64,000 bases of DNA from an uncultured Kiloniellaceae bacterium (lineage in GTDB: Bacteria; Pseudomonadota; Alphaproteobacteria; Kiloniellales; Kiloniellaceae), in NCBI GenBank assembly GCA_947493695.1, contig CANLSF010000008.1, forward strand, positions 1-64,000, read 5' to 3'. Within the stretch, counting starts at the first letter, position 1. Each line of letters begins with the position of its first letter. Positions 25,702 through 34,949 of the stretch are shown piece after piece. The notes beneath the pieces are model-generated. The model worked only from the letters and a program-made list of their open reading frames with translations, searched no databases and had not been told where the DNA came from. The position numbers and the translations under genes are program-made.

Positions 25702-27273
25702 CCGGAGTTGAAATTCCGAAAAAGCGTTCTCCGGCGGGCGCACCCGGCTGGCCGGTATATGGACGGTCACCGACGTGCCCTGATCCGGCACGCTCGCGAT
25801 CTCGAGCCTCCCGCCGTGGGCTTCGGTCAGGAGCCTGCAGAGGGGGAGGCCGAGGCCCGTGCCCTCCTGTTTCCGGTTGAGGCCGCTATCGACCTGACCA
25901 AAGGTTTCCAGGGCCATGGGGATCTGCTCGGGGCTCATCCCCACACCGCTATCGCTGAAGATAATGTCGATCCCGTCTTCGCGCCGTGTCAGTGTGATTT
26001 CGAGTGTCCCGCCGCTCAGGGTGAACTTAAGGGCGTTGGAAAGCAGATTAAGCGCAATCTGTTTTATCCTTCGGTGATCGAGCGTCGCGAGGATCGCCTC
26101 CGAAGGAAGTCTGGTCGAAATCTCAACCTCGGCTTCAATGGCTCTTTGCGACATCAGTCGCACACAGCCACGCAGAAGGTCGCCGACGTCTACCGGTTCT
26201 TCGTGAAGGACGAGGCGTCCGGCTTCGACCTTTGAAAAGTCGAGCACGTCGTTGATCAGGCTCAGAAGGTGGTTGCCGCTCTGATTGATGTCGGCGGCAT
26301 ATTCCAGGTAACGGGGATTGCCGACCGGGCCCAGAGTTTGCGCCTTCAGGAGTTCCGAAAAACCTATGATGGCGTTGAGCGGCGTTCGGAGCTCGTGGCT
26401 CATGGTCGCCAGGAATTGGGATTTGGCTTGGCTTGATGCAGACGCGACCTTTAGCGCCTGGCTAAGTTCCTTCGTCGTCTCCTGAAGCTCACGCTTGGTT
26501 CTCTCCAGTTCCTTGACGTAGCTGCGCAGGCGTCCGGCTTCCCGCGCGCTCCGGTCTGCGAGGTAGCCGTCGAGATACGCACAGAGCATACCGGTGGCGA
26601 GGAGAATGATGCTGGCTGCCGCGACGATGATGGCCAGAGACTGCCGCCCGAGCAGGGGGGTGCCCGTGAAGGCGTTCAGAGGATCGTATGGCATCGTGAC
26701 GGCGGCCATGGCCGTGAAGTGCAGGCCGCAGGTCGCCAGAGAAAAGGCGGCCACAACCATTGACTTTCCAAAGCGTCCGGAGTGGCGCGGAACCAGGTAA
26801 AAGGCGAGCAGTGAAAAGAGGACGCCCACCAGTATGGACGCAGCAACGTAGTTCGGGTCCCATTCCAGGTGGAAGGGGCCTTTGAGGGCGCGCATGCCGG
26901 TAAAGTGCATGGCCCCGATCGATGCGCCGACAACCGCGCCTCCGAGCACCCAGAAACCTCGTTTGGCTATCCAGAGACCGACGGCCGAGACCACGATGGG
27001 TATGAAGGCAGACAGGATCGTGATCGAGGCGTCGTATCTTATCGTCCAGGGCGTGCTGTAGGCCAGCATGGCAACGAAGTGCGTGGCCCAGACGCCACTG
27101 CCCATCGCCACGGCTGCTGCGAGAAGCCAGGCGCTGCTGCGTGGCCGGCTCTGTTCCATGCCCCGATATAGCAGGCTGAAGGCGGTTTGGCTGGCGAGCA
27201 GGCAAATGAAGATCGACATGACAATCAGCCAGAGGTCGTGCTCATTAACAATGCAGCTTATCACTTTCGTCAT
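25696..27273 (-). CDS. MHYT-domain sensor histidine kinase
   Basis: The 525-residue membrane kinase begins with an MHYT sensor: seven helices with the histidine motifs WATHFVAM (about 62-69), AMHFTGM (121-127) and GLHFTAM (183-189). A coiled coil, HisKA (phospho-acceptor H293 in MSHELRTPLN) and HATPase_c (GSGVGMS-type and GTGLGLPL boxes) follow. MHYT domains are thought to bind copper and sense O2, CO or NO. No response regulator is adjacent, so the partner is elsewhere. Confidence 0.93.
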   Translation of the reverse strand: MTKVISCIVNEHDLWLIVMSIFICLLASQTAFSLLYRGMEQSRPRSSAWLLAAAVAMGSGVWATHFVAMLAYSTPWTIRYDASITILSAFIPIVVSAVGLWIAKRGFWVLGGAVVGASIGAMHFTGMRALKGPFHLEWDPNYVAASILVGVLFSLLAFYLVPRHSGRFGKSMVVAAFSLATCGLHFTAMAAVTMPYDPLNAFTGTPLLGRQSLAIIVAAASIILLATGMLCAYLDGYLADRSAREAGRLRSYVKELERTKRELQETTKELSQALKVASASSQAKSQFLATMSHELRTPLNAIIGFSELLKAQTLGPVGNPRYLEYAADINQSGNHLLSLINDVLDFSKVEAGRLVLHEEPVDVGDLLRGCVRLMSQRAIEAEVEISTRLPSEAILATLDHRRIKQIALNLLSNALKFTLSGGTLEITLTRREDGIDIIFSDSGVGMSPEQIPMALETFGQVDSGLNRKQEGTGLGLPLCRLLTEAHGGRLEIASVPDQGTSVTVHIPASRVRPPENAFSEFQLRA

Positions 27274-27668
27274 GCGAAACGCGCGCCGGGTGTTGCAGAA
27301 ACGTCCTGAAAAGTAGCGAAATATTCTTAAAAAATAATATAGTTAAAATACTGTCTGATAAAAGGTGTTGTAATAATTTTTTACGCCGTATTAATAAATA
27401 AACAATTTGTGTTTATATGGAATTCTACTGGCAACTCGAGATTGTTTTGTATTTATATGTTTATTATATAGTTGATGTATATTGGAAATGCGAAGCATCT
27501 CTTTGCAGTAGGCGGTTGACCCCTGAGCGCTGCCGTACACAGTAATTCCAATCGCACCTGGGCGTCCTTTCGGTTGAAGGGAGGCTGTTCTATCTCATAG
27601 ACTTAGCTCTCAATGTCATCAGGCGGTCACGCAGCCCTGCCTGGGTCAAAAGAGGAAAGGGGCCCGAC
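27274..27668. other. AT-rich intergenic region
   Basis: This divergent spacer between the MHYT kinase and the I78 lipoprotein is very AT-rich from 27310 to 27490. No gene or clear operator is visible. Confidence 0.4.
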
Positions 27669-27962
27669 ATGAGTCTTCTGCGAAACCGAGCTCTAATTGC
27701 CGCCGCGGCTCTATCAGGACTGTTTCTGCTTGCGGGTTGTGCGACTGAGGAGGTTAACACTGCGAACGTGGCAAGCGACGCTTGCGGCGCCGAAGGCTAT
27801 CAGAGCCTGGTCGGACAGCCCTTGGCCGCGGTGAGCCTGCCTGCTTCATTGAAGAGCCGCATCATTCAGCCCGATGATCTGGTCACGCAGGACTATGTTG
27901 AAGAACGCCTGAATATCGAAACGGATACGCGCGGCACGATCATGCGGGTGTTCTGCGGGTAG
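27669..27962 (+). CDS. I78-family peptidase inhibitor lipoprotein
   Basis: The 97-residue precursor has a lipobox LLAGC, so a mature lipoprotein starts at Cys24. The mature part matches inhibitor I78. It starts DACGAEGYQSLVGQPLAAV, then has the conserved RIIQPDDLVTQDYVEERLNIETD, and ends VFCG with the paired cysteine. These proteins inhibit serine proteases in the periplasm. The ribosome site AGAGGAAAGGGG precedes the ATG. Confidence 0.88.
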   Translation: MSLLRNRALIAAAALSGLFLLAGCATEEVNTANVASDACGAEGYQSLVGQPLAAVSLPASLKSRIIQPDDLVTQDYVEERLNIETDTRGTIMRVFCG

Positions 27963-27969
27963 CTTCTCT

Positions 27970-28335
27970 TCAGTCTTTCGGATAAAGACTCTGCATGCGG
28001 GTTCCGCGCCGATAGGCGCGGTAGGTCCGCCGCGGCATCGTCATTGCGCCCAAAAGAATGAGCGGCGAACAGAAGAGCGTTGCCCGCCAGTCCGGATAAC
28101 GGCCCGCCCCCCATTCCCAGGCTGCTAGCTGGATCTCCCCGCGCAAGGTCAGGGGATAGCCGGTGATAACGTGATGCAGATCGTGCGCGTCGATTGCCTT
28201 CTGCCGCCAGACGAAGTTGGGTAGGCGCAGCGTGACCGGGCCCAGCTTGCAGGTCCAATGGGAGGAATCAGGCGCTTCAAGCGTGTGCCGTCGCCTTAGC
28301 AGAGCCAGAGGCAGATCGTGCTCATTCCGCTTCAT
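27970..28335 (-). CDS. Coq4-like protein
   Basis: The 121-residue product carries the Coq4 metal motif HD-x2-H-x11-E as HDLHHVITGYPLTLRGE (H51, D52, H55, E67). Coq4 proteins act in ubiquinone biosynthesis (C1 oxidative decarboxylation in recent work). This short bacterial form is divergent, so its role is uncertain. ATG 28335 overlaps the desaturase stop by 4 bp. A longer frame continues upstream but is antisense to real coding sequence of the desaturase in another frame and is rejected. Confidence 0.72.
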   Translation of the reverse strand: MKRNEHDLPLALLRRRHTLEAPDSSHWTCKLGPVTLRLPNFVWRQKAIDAHDLHHVITGYPLTLRGEIQLAAWEWGAGRYPDWRATLFCSPLILLGAMTMPRRTYRAYRRGTRMQSLYPKD

Positions 28336-29333
28336 CCGGCGGCCTTCCCACTGGCGTCGACATGACCTGACATCTCCGCCTGTTCCGGAGCGGCGACACT
28401 GAGGGCGCGGGTGGTTACAGGTGTGATTCCAGGCCGCGCCGGCAGCATGGCGGGCAGCTTCACGTTCGACGCAAGCCCAAGCCATTCGAGCAGTTGAATA
28501 AAGCGATAACCCAGATCGATCTGGCCCGGGTAGAGGCCGTGCCGCGCCGAACTGGGAAAGGCGTGATGATTGCTGTGCCAGCTTTCGCCCATTGTGGGAA
28601 TGGCCAGCAACGGCACGTTGTAAGCCTGAATAACTGCGCCATCGACCGTCCAGTCCTGCGGTCCGCGGGTGTGGGCAAAATAGGAAATGAACCAGTGCAT
28701 CGTCGTACAGGCCGCGACCCGCACCGGCACGCCCCAGACCACCCAGGACCAGTCCCCGAGCCAGTAGAGCAGCAGCGCAATCGGGATTTGCTGCAGCATC
28801 CAGGTGCGATCCAGAAAGCGATAGAAGCCGTCGTCGCCAATCCCCGGGCCCGGATCGAAACCAGGTGGTCGCGTGAGCTTGAGGCGAAAATTCAGGTAAT
28901 AGAAACCATCGAGTAGGAGCGGTTTTGCGTGACGCAGGAACCAGTGACAATCTGCCTGGCGTTGTGCCCAGTCGCGGCTGTCATGCAATCGGATTGTCCA
29001 GATCGGGCCGCCCATACCGACGGCGGTACCGAACCATACCAGCGTGCGCTCCAGCCACTTCGCACAGTCAAAACTGCGATGAATCAGCCGGCGATGAAAA
29101 CCCACCGAATGTCCGGCGCAGAGGGTGATGGCGGCGGTCGCCAGAAAGACGGCAAAGGCGCTCCAGGTGAAGGTCAACGGGCCCAGGACAAGCGCCGCGC
29201 AGAGCATGGTACCGTTCCAAACAGAGCGGGGCGCATCCCATTCCAGCGTTCCTTCCACTGCACTGGCTTTGTCCAGGCCGGAGAGGGAATTGACCTTGAA
29301 CGCGCCTTTGCCTGCACCGCCTGCCTCACTCAT
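28332..29333 (-). CDS. Acyl-CoA/fatty-acid desaturase
   Basis: The 333-residue membrane enzyme has the histidine boxes of the membrane desaturase superfamily: GHSVGFHRRLIH, HDSRDWAQ and ESWHSNHHAF. Hydrophobic helices surround them (ALVLGPLTFTWSAFAVFLAT; IALLLYWLGDWSWVVWG). The second box is HDxRDWAQ instead of HRxHH, a variant I associate with a proteobacterial subgroup. Diiron desaturases insert double bonds into acyl chains. It is the middle gene of a three-gene operon with ATGA overlaps on both sides. Confidence 0.88.
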   Translation of the reverse strand: MSEAGGAGKGAFKVNSLSGLDKASAVEGTLEWDAPRSVWNGTMLCAALVLGPLTFTWSAFAVFLATAAITLCAGHSVGFHRRLIHRSFDCAKWLERTLVWFGTAVGMGGPIWTIRLHDSRDWAQRQADCHWFLRHAKPLLLDGFYYLNFRLKLTRPPGFDPGPGIGDDGFYRFLDRTWMLQQIPIALLLYWLGDWSWVVWGVPVRVAACTTMHWFISYFAHTRGPQDWTVDGAVIQAYNVPLLAIPTMGESWHSNHHAFPSSARHGLYPGQIDLGYRFIQLLEWLGLASNVKLPAMLPARPGITPVTTRALSVAAPEQAEMSGHVDASGKAAG

Positions 29334-29863
29334 CGTTTCTTACCTCCAGTGCCCAAGGTGCGGTTTAACAGGCGCGCCGCTCTGCCGCCGACACCGACTA
29401 TCCGTCGCAGTGTGCCGGGCGCCAGACGCTGTGCGCCGGCATCAATCGCGGCGATATCTTCAACCAGCTCTTTGAGGCGGGTTGCCTGGCTGGCCACTGT
29501 AGGGTCTTCGTTTTTCCGCTCGTGATGCCAATCTCGCAAAGCGTCCAGCGCAAGCGGCAGTTCGCGCGATCGTCTTGAATCGAGGGCCTGTGTCATGAGG
29601 TCCCAGGGATCGCTCTGCGTTGCCCAACCCCCATCAGTTCCGACCACCAGTTTTTCCTCCGAGAGCCAACTCAGGGCGGCGTCGAGTGAATCCTGTTCGA
29701 GTATCAGCACTTCGCGCAGGGTCTCCGCGGTGACCGGCCGGGCCAGTAAGTAAAGCACGCCATGGACCCGGCAGGCATCCCGGGGAAATCCCCAACGCGG
29801 TCCGACACTGCCGAGCCATTCGACGATTTCCAGTGCGGCAGGTGATGGCTGGGAATGAGGCAT
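29330..29863 (-). CDS. GbsR/MarR-like winged-helix regulator
   Basis: The product has about 177 residues. It shows the GbsR-type entry FPRDACRVHGVLYLLARPVTAETLREVL, then LDAALSWLSEEKLVVGTDGGW, a winged helix, and a helical C terminus (TRLKELVEDIAAID). It is the first gene of the operon with the desaturase and the Coq4-like gene. The start could be upstream at ATG 29944. An inverted repeat at 29973 overlaps a good promoter, so it probably represses its own operon. Ligand unknown. Confidence 0.75.
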   Translation of the reverse strand: MPHSQPSPAALEIVEWLGSVGPRWGFPRDACRVHGVLYLLARPVTAETLREVLILEQDSLDAALSWLSEEKLVVGTDGGWATQSDPWDLMTQALDSRRSRELPLALDALRDWHHERKNEDPTVASQATRLKELVEDIAAIDAGAQRLAPGTLRRIVGVGGRAARLLNRTLGTGGKKR

Positions 29864-29953
29864 AAACGACGGGTTCACTCGGTTTCTGTCTGGTAGGGGG
29901 CGTTGCCGCGATTCATGGGACTCTTGCCTGTGAGGGTCTCTCATCAAAGTTGT

Positions 29954-29991
29954 CCCAGCAGTATATATAACTCCTTATGTTAGTTAAGGCT
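29954..29991 (-). promoter_or_regulatory. Promoter with overlapping CCTTA-N7-TAAGG palindrome
   Basis: On the minus strand, TTAACT and TATACT are separated by 16 nt and form a sigma-70-like promoter in front of the regulator. CCTTATGTTAGTTAAGG (29973-29989) overlaps the -35 box and would suit autoregulation. Confidence 0.5.
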
Positions 29992-30223
29992 TAAGCCACC
30001 TCACGTGACCTCCGCTGCGACAGGCGAAGTGGGGCATTAATCCTGAAAGTTGCATATCAACAGCCAGGTTCCACGGTCTTTTGTCGGTCTATAGGGGCAA
30101 TCCCTAACTTGAGCCGCCGACACAACCTGCGATCATCTCGTCAATCGAAGCGGATAGACTTCTGTTTTGGAAAAGATGATGACTCCATTCCTCACTCTTT
30201 GCGCCGCTAATAAAGGAGGGAGG

Positions 30224-30727
30224 ATGGCAAACCCTGGGGGCGGGATGTCGGCGAATTACGAAGAAATCTGGGAGCAGTTGTTGCATGACAACTGCCTCAT
30301 CGAGACGATAAAGAGTTTTGAGGCGAGTGAGGACAGGGTTTGGTACTGCGACTGTCCGGTGTTGGAAGCGGACAAGATCTTATCGGATGAGATCGACGGC
30401 AGGTTGTGTGAAACTGCGATCCGCCTGGGGCTCGATCTTCTGCGTGACTGGTCGCGATCTTCGACCGAAGTCACATCGGTCCTGACCTCGGAACCTTTCC
30501 TTCGGATTGACGGCAATTGGCTGCAACTTCAGGATCAGGCTCCGCCGCCTTCCGTCAATATCTGCCTGGCGAAAACACCGGAGCTCCTGCAGTCGGGCTC
30601 TTTCGATATTGCGACCCCGAAAAAGCTTGAATTCGACTATGAAATCGACCTCTCGGATATGGAAGCCAGACAGATCGACGGCTTTGGCGGCGGACACTCC
30701 TGGCTTCTGAGAACGCGGCAGCCTTGA
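30224..30727 (+). CDS. Uncharacterised acidic protein, paralogue of the gene at 43267
   Basis: The 167-residue cytosolic protein has no domain I can name. Residues around LGLDLLRDWSRSSTEV, SEPFLRIDGNWLQLQ and APPPSVNICLAKTPEL align closely with the interrupted gene at 43267 (LGLDLLRDWTHAAEE, SKPYLSIDGNWLAG, AAPPSVVVHLAKSAGEF). ATG 30224 follows a strong AAAGGAGGG at 30212-30220. Small, acidic paralogues scattered among unknown genes resemble immunity proteins, but there is no direct evidence for that. Confidence 0.7.
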   Translation: MANPGGGMSANYEEIWEQLLHDNCLIETIKSFEASEDRVWYCDCPVLEADKILSDEIDGRLCETAIRLGLDLLRDWSRSSTEVTSVLTSEPFLRIDGNWLQLQDQAPPPSVNICLAKTPELLQSGSFDIATPKKLEFDYEIDLSDMEARQIDGFGGGHSWLLRTRQP

Positions 30728-30756
30728 GCGCAACCGACGTTCCAGTGTCAAAAAAC

Positions 30757-31416
30757 TCAAAAGAAATTTTTGGTTTGAAAGAGGTCGTTGTTGTCGTCCA
30801 TCACGATATAACCCGACGCGTAATGATCCGGTGAGTAGACGAAAAAATCACCGATGATGTGCCACAGCACACGTGGACCGTCGGACTCCGGCAAGACGCC
30901 CGTGCCGCCGGCATTAATCGGAATCCTGGGATTGGCGTTGGCGGGACCGATATGGAACTTCGTCTGGTTCTGCAGGTTGGTCAGAAGCGTTTGATGGGTA
31001 AAGGTCGCGCAATTGAATTCAACGAAGGCCGCCATATTAGCCGCCGGGTTCGGAACGTGGTGCGTCACAGCGTTGCGGGCATAATCCCACCAGATTTTTT
31101 CGACATTGCCAGCTTGAAACTGAGCGTTGGTGATGGGCTCAACGGAATTATAAGTCGTGCCATTGATTGTAAAGGAGAGGTTGGCGTCGCCATGGCACGA
31201 GCGGACCCCCATGCCTTGAGTCGCCGCCCAACCGACGTATTTGCTTTTCGCCATGTTCGTGTTGATTGCGGCGGCTTTTCCGCCATTAAGCTTTATGTTG
31301 CGTTGCGTGATTTCATAGATCGTTTCCAGCGCTGCCTGGTGCGGTGTATTGCCTTTCGCGTTCGTCGCGGTATCCAGTGTTGAGATTTTAACGTAGCCGG
31401 AATTCTGGATCGTCAT
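30757..31416 (-). CDS. Hypothetical protein
   Basis: The product has about 219 residues. No signal peptide or membrane helix is visible. The sequence is asparagine-, threonine- and histidine-rich (GVRSCHGDANLSF, YARNAVTHHVPNPAANM, FVEFNCATFTHQTLL). One cysteine/histidine pair, CHGD, could be catalytic or metal-binding, but I cannot place it in a family. ATG 31416 has GAGGGGAC upstream; longer starts exist up to 31470. It is convergent with the gene at 30224. Confidence 0.6.
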   Translation of the reverse strand: MTIQNSGYVKISTLDTATNAKGNTPHQAALETIYEITQRNIKLNGGKAAAINTNMAKSKYVGWAATQGMGVRSCHGDANLSFTINGTTYNSVEPITNAQFQAGNVEKIWWDYARNAVTHHVPNPAANMAAFVEFNCATFTHQTLLTNLQNQTKFHIGPANANPRIPINAGGTGVLPESDGPRVLWHIIGDFFVYSPDHYASGYIVMDDNNDLFQTKNFF

Positions 31417-31609
31417 GTCTCGTCCCCTCGCCATGAGTGAAATGGAGGGGCTCGACTGAATGTTCGTCAAATCTCGATGTGATCCGAACCCCTGCTTACC
31501 TCATTGGATATGGCGAAAACGCAGCAGAGTTTGATCCATAGAATTTGCATAGTGCATGCATAGGAATCTTTGTACCGGCGCAGTTCGAAGGCGCGCGCGG
31601 GCAGCGCTC

Positions 31610-31972
31610 TCAGTTCACCGGAGGCCCGGCGATCTCGGCTCTCCATGCCGCGACCGTATCCGCGAGGGCATCGGGGTCCCGGGTGTCAATGGGGTAGTCG
31701 ACGATCATTGGAATGTCCAGTGGAGCGCCGGAGGGTCGATGCATCTTGCCGGTTGGAATGGAGACCGCGCATCTTTCGATTTCCTGCGGGCAGGTTGTCA
31801 GGCGGCGTATGAATTGGATGATAGTTTTCTGGCCCGGCAGTTTGAAGAGTCTGACCGCTTGCCCTGAAGCCAGGGCACAAATCTCAATGACTGATTGGGC
31901 GTCGCGAGCGGCTTGTGAGTTCAGTGGTAGAGGCGTTCGCCGGTAAACGCGCTGAGGGTCAGGTGTCGCCAT
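31610..31972 (-). CDS. Hypothetical protein
   Basis: The frame encodes about 120 residues ending RAEIAGPPVN. The composition is protein-like (MIVDYPIDTRDPDALADTVAAWR), but I recognise no family. Overlapping plus-strand frames at 31556-31867 are arginine-rich and look like shadows. The ribosome site is weak. Confidence 0.45.
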   Translation of the reverse strand: MATPDPQRVYRRTPLPLNSQAARDAQSVIEICALASGQAVRLFKLPGQKTIIQFIRRLTTCPQEIERCAVSIPTGKMHRPSGAPLDIPMIVDYPIDTRDPDALADTVAAWRAEIAGPPVN

Positions 31973-32061
31973 ATAATGAATCTTGTAAAAAACCACCTGA
32001 GCGTGTATTAATTTATTAAAAAACGCTCATGTATAGCGATTGTCTGAAGAAGGAAAAGACC

Positions 32062-33330
32062 ATGTCTGATCTGCAGAGGCTGAGCGCGCATTTCAAAGAT
32101 CAATGGAGCAAATTGCCAGCGTCCGAGAGGAACAGGCTCGAGCCTCTCATCAGCGAAGGTCACGCCTATTTACTCAGCATTCGTGCCGGTAACGAACCAG
32201 CAGTCGGCCCGAAGCCGGAACGAGAATTTTTGCTTGCTTACAGTATTCTTCATGACGACCCAGATGGTCTGTTGAGAGACCTCGAGGCGACCGAAACTTA
32301 TGTCGATGGTCATGGTTTGGTGTATTTTGGCGGGGCGACTTATGATGAGACGGACCCCAGATGGATCTATTGTCCCTTCGCCTGGGACGAGACCGGTCCG
32401 ACGCCCGGCTTCAACAACCATCCCCAGACGATTGAAATTCCCAACGATCTGAAGATCTACCTGCTGGGAGATTGGGGTGGAAACAACGCGGCGGCACGTG
32501 ACTGCGCACGGCAGGTCACGCCGGGGAGTGAGGATTTGGTCATCCATCTGGGGGATGTCTACTATGCGGGAACCAACCAAAACGGCAGGATTGAGAAGGA
32601 TTACCAAAAGGAACATTTCTTAAAGCCATGGCCCGGCCCGGCTGGAAGATCCTTTGCGTTGAACTCAAACCATGACATGTACGCTCATGCAACCGGGTAC
32701 TTCAACACCACTTTAAAGTCATCTTTGTTTCAAGCTCAGGCCGGTTGCAGCTACTTCGCGCTCTATAACGATTCCTACCGCATCGTGGGACTGGACTCCG
32801 CCTACTATGACAAGGACCAGAGCGGGTGGCCTGACGGTTTCATGATCGGGGACATCGGACCGATCGGGCCGGGAACACAGGCGCAGTTTTTGAGCGACCA
32901 AGCAAGCTTGGCGCAGCACGCGGGGGCGGAGTTGATTATCCTCTCTCACCACACGGGATTGACGTTCGATGGGTCGGAGAGATCGGTCTTCGGGACCCAG
33001 GTCATGCAACAAATCGCTCCATACAACGGGCGCGTGACCTGGTATTGGGGCCACGTGCATATCGGTGCCGTTTACAAGACCTATAAAGACGAAACGCCTG
33101 TTTTTCTCCATGGCCGATGCTGTGGACACAGCTGCATTCCCTGGGGCGTTGCCACTGACCTGAACGCACCAAACGTCGAGTGGTATGAAAAGAAGGTCGA
33201 GGGACCCGGCGTCAACTACTTTGTTGCCAACGGGTTTGCGACCTTGACGCTCGGGATCGGCGGCTCCTTGACGGAGGCCTTCTATCGTCAGGACGGCAGT
33301 TTGAGTTGGAGCAAGTCTACATCGCAGTGA
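32062..33330 (+). CDS. Calcineurin-like metallophosphoesterase
   Basis: The 422-residue cytosolic protein has the metallophosphatase motifs in order: GDWGGNNA near the first metal site, HLGDVYYAG (GDxxY), NSNHDMYAH (GNHD variant with NSNHD), LSHHTG and WGHVHIGA. The two-metal site is therefore complete apart from GNHD reading NSNHD. N-terminal 110 residues are unassigned. The substrate is unknown. ATG 32062 is preceded by GAAGGAAAAG. It lies in the island of poorly known genes. Confidence 0.82.
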   Translation: MSDLQRLSAHFKDQWSKLPASERNRLEPLISEGHAYLLSIRAGNEPAVGPKPEREFLLAYSILHDDPDGLLRDLEATETYVDGHGLVYFGGATYDETDPRWIYCPFAWDETGPTPGFNNHPQTIEIPNDLKIYLLGDWGGNNAAARDCARQVTPGSEDLVIHLGDVYYAGTNQNGRIEKDYQKEHFLKPWPGPAGRSFALNSNHDMYAHATGYFNTTLKSSLFQAQAGCSYFALYNDSYRIVGLDSAYYDKDQSGWPDGFMIGDIGPIGPGTQAQFLSDQASLAQHAGAELIILSHHTGLTFDGSERSVFGTQVMQQIAPYNGRVTWYWGHVHIGAVYKTYKDETPVFLHGRCCGHSCIPWGVATDLNAPNVEWYEKKVEGPGVNYFVANGFATLTLGIGGSLTEAFYRQDGSLSWSKSTSQ

Positions 33331-33443
33331 GACCGGGCTGGTGGCAAATTTACCAGATGCCTCCGGCTCCTGCTATGACAGCGCCCACGCGTGTCTCTTT
33401 CGGGGGCTGAATTCCGGTTCCGGAAATGAGTTTTTCTCCGGCG

Positions 33444-33992
33444 TCACACCGCATTTTTTAACCGCCGGCGCGTTTCCATCAGGGCGAAGCCCAGCAGGTT
33501 CTCGCCGTTCCATTGCCCCGGGTCTTCGATCCTCGGATCATCCGCCGCCAGACCCACGCCCCAGACCTGATCCAGCGGGCTGGCCTCGACCAGGACGCGC
33601 GCGCCTGTATTCAGCAGGAATTGCTCCAATTCGGGATTCTGCTGGAATTTCTCGACGTTGCCGCGCACGACGATGTCGAACTTCCGTTCATCCCAGAGGG
33701 ATTGATCGAAGGAACGCACCTCGCGGCCCAGCGCCTTGGCTTTGCCCGGATTGCCGGCAGCCAGAATCTCTTCCCGCTTGCCTTGGTCGCCGAACAGCCT
33801 TGCTTTCTCGGCCATCATGAAATGCTCGACCGTCAGGTACAGCTCGCCGTTCTGTGTGAAGGGCGCGTCGTACCATTGACTGAAACAGGCCTTGGTAACC
33901 TGGCCTTCCGTCTTTCTGTGGCCCCAGAAATAGACGTACTTCACACGGTTCCCCGTGCTCAGGTAGGTCATGAGTTCCTCTATGTTCTTCAT
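33444..33992 (-). CDS. NADAR family protein (YbiA-like)
   Basis: The 182-residue product matches the NADAR family. It has FWGHRKTEGQVTKACFSQWYDAPF, YLTVEHFMMAEKARLFGD, GRxVRxFDxxxWDExKxxIV as GREVRSFDQSLWDERKFDIVVRG split across strands, and NLLGFALMETR. NADAR proteins include the riboflavin-intermediate N-glycosidase YbiA, and other members remove ADP-ribose from guanine in toxin-antitoxin settings. ATG 33992 has GGGAGTC upstream. No DarT-like toxin is adjacent. Which activity this copy has cannot be told. Confidence 0.9.
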   Translation of the reverse strand: MKNIEELMTYLSTGNRVKYVYFWGHRKTEGQVTKACFSQWYDAPFTQNGELYLTVEHFMMAEKARLFGDQGKREEILAAGNPGKAKALGREVRSFDQSLWDERKFDIVVRGNVEKFQQNPELEQFLLNTGARVLVEASPLDQVWGVGLAADDPRIEDPGQWNGENLLGFALMETRRRLKNAV

Positions 33993-34121
33993 CAACAGAC
34001 TCCCGTCGAGCTGCGGCCGTGGCCCGCCGCCCACTTTTTGTAAACCCGCCGCATCTCGGCGCGATCGGCACCGACCGCTTGCAGGGCCTGTTCATTGCTG
34101 ATCCTTCGTAACTCGTATGGT

Positions 34122-34754
34122 TCAGCTTTGCGAAAACGACGCATCCATTTCTTTTCTGTCAAAATCCAGGAGGTAGTGGTTGAACCGATTGTACAGCTCT
34201 CCGAGAAGTGGCCTATTCGGCCCGACGATATCCATTCCGCGATCGTCATATGGGAAAACCAGAATCTCTTTGTTCAGATTGAACAGGTACACCATCGCAT
34301 CCGCGCGCGGTCTGATAGGCCCAAAGTCAGATGTAAAGGCCAACCACAATGCGTTCGTCAGAAGTTCAGGTGAGGCATTGAATGCTAAGTAGTGCCAAAC
34401 CCATTCTTGGCTGTTCTCTTCGACTTCCCACTCGTATTCTCGTTCGTCAGGTTCGACCCAGTGCTCCTTTTCAGTAAATGGAAAAAGATCAAGATCGCGT
34501 AGCTGTCTAAACTTAGCCAAGAACGATATCAGAGCCGGTCTTCCATAAAACTTGAAGCAAACAGTCATATCTTCATCTTGTCTAAAAATGTGACTGCAGA
34601 CTTCCAGAGCCTTTCGATGCGCGGTCAGGAACTGGTCGAGATAGTAGCCTCCTTCGGATAGCTCCATCCGTAAGCCGCATTTGTAAGTATAAAAGAGGGG
34701 GCGCTCGAACGCCTTGCCATCAAAAATTTTCTCGATCTCAGAACGAAGACTCAT
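34122..34754 (-). CDS. DUF3885 domain protein
   Basis: The 210-residue cytosolic protein ends with the DUF3885 signature MVYLFNLNKEILVFPYDDRGMD followed by ELYNRFNHYLLDFDRKEMD. The N-terminal half has LDQFLTAHRKALEV. DUF3885 proteins are of unknown function and are often found near polymorphic toxin or immunity genes. It lies upstream of the NADAR gene on the same strand (129-bp gap), so the two could share a transcript. Confidence 0.8.
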   Translation of the reverse strand: MSLRSEIEKIFDGKAFERPLFYTYKCGLRMELSEGGYYLDQFLTAHRKALEVCSHIFRQDEDMTVCFKFYGRPALISFLAKFRQLRDLDLFPFTEKEHWVEPDEREYEWEVEENSQEWVWHYLAFNASPELLTNALWLAFTSDFGPIRPRADAMVYLFNLNKEILVFPYDDRGMDIVGPNRPLLGELYNRFNHYLLDFDRKEMDASFSQS

Positions 34755-34842
34755 GACGTGCTTTCTTTGCTGAATTTCGTGACCTCATGACTTCAAGTGA
34801 GGCCTTGGAACGACACAATCGAATTCTTCTGTCGGAGTGAGA

Positions 34843-34864
34843 CCGGGAGCTTTTACACTCCCGG
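34843..34864. terminator. Perfect 7-bp hairpin
   Basis: CCGGGAG and CTCCCGG flank an 8-nt loop in the spacer between the slipin gene and the DUF3885 gene. It may terminate the slipin transcript. Confidence 0.5.
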
Positions 34865-34949
34865 CCCCTCCGGTCATCCGGACTTCCTGATCCAGGCCTG
34901 CCTGGCCCGGTCTTCACCGGCACACGCAAGATGATTACACCTTGCCCTA

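Noticed and set aside
28336-28950. N-terminal extension of the Coq4-like frame
   Set aside because: It overlaps the desaturase in another frame; the internal ATG at 28335 with a 4-bp overlap explains the gene.
33993-34249. Minus-strand frame of 85 codons between NADAR and DUF3885
   Set aside because: Mostly overlaps DUF3885; the last 40 codons look protein-like but there is no start signal or family, so it is left out.
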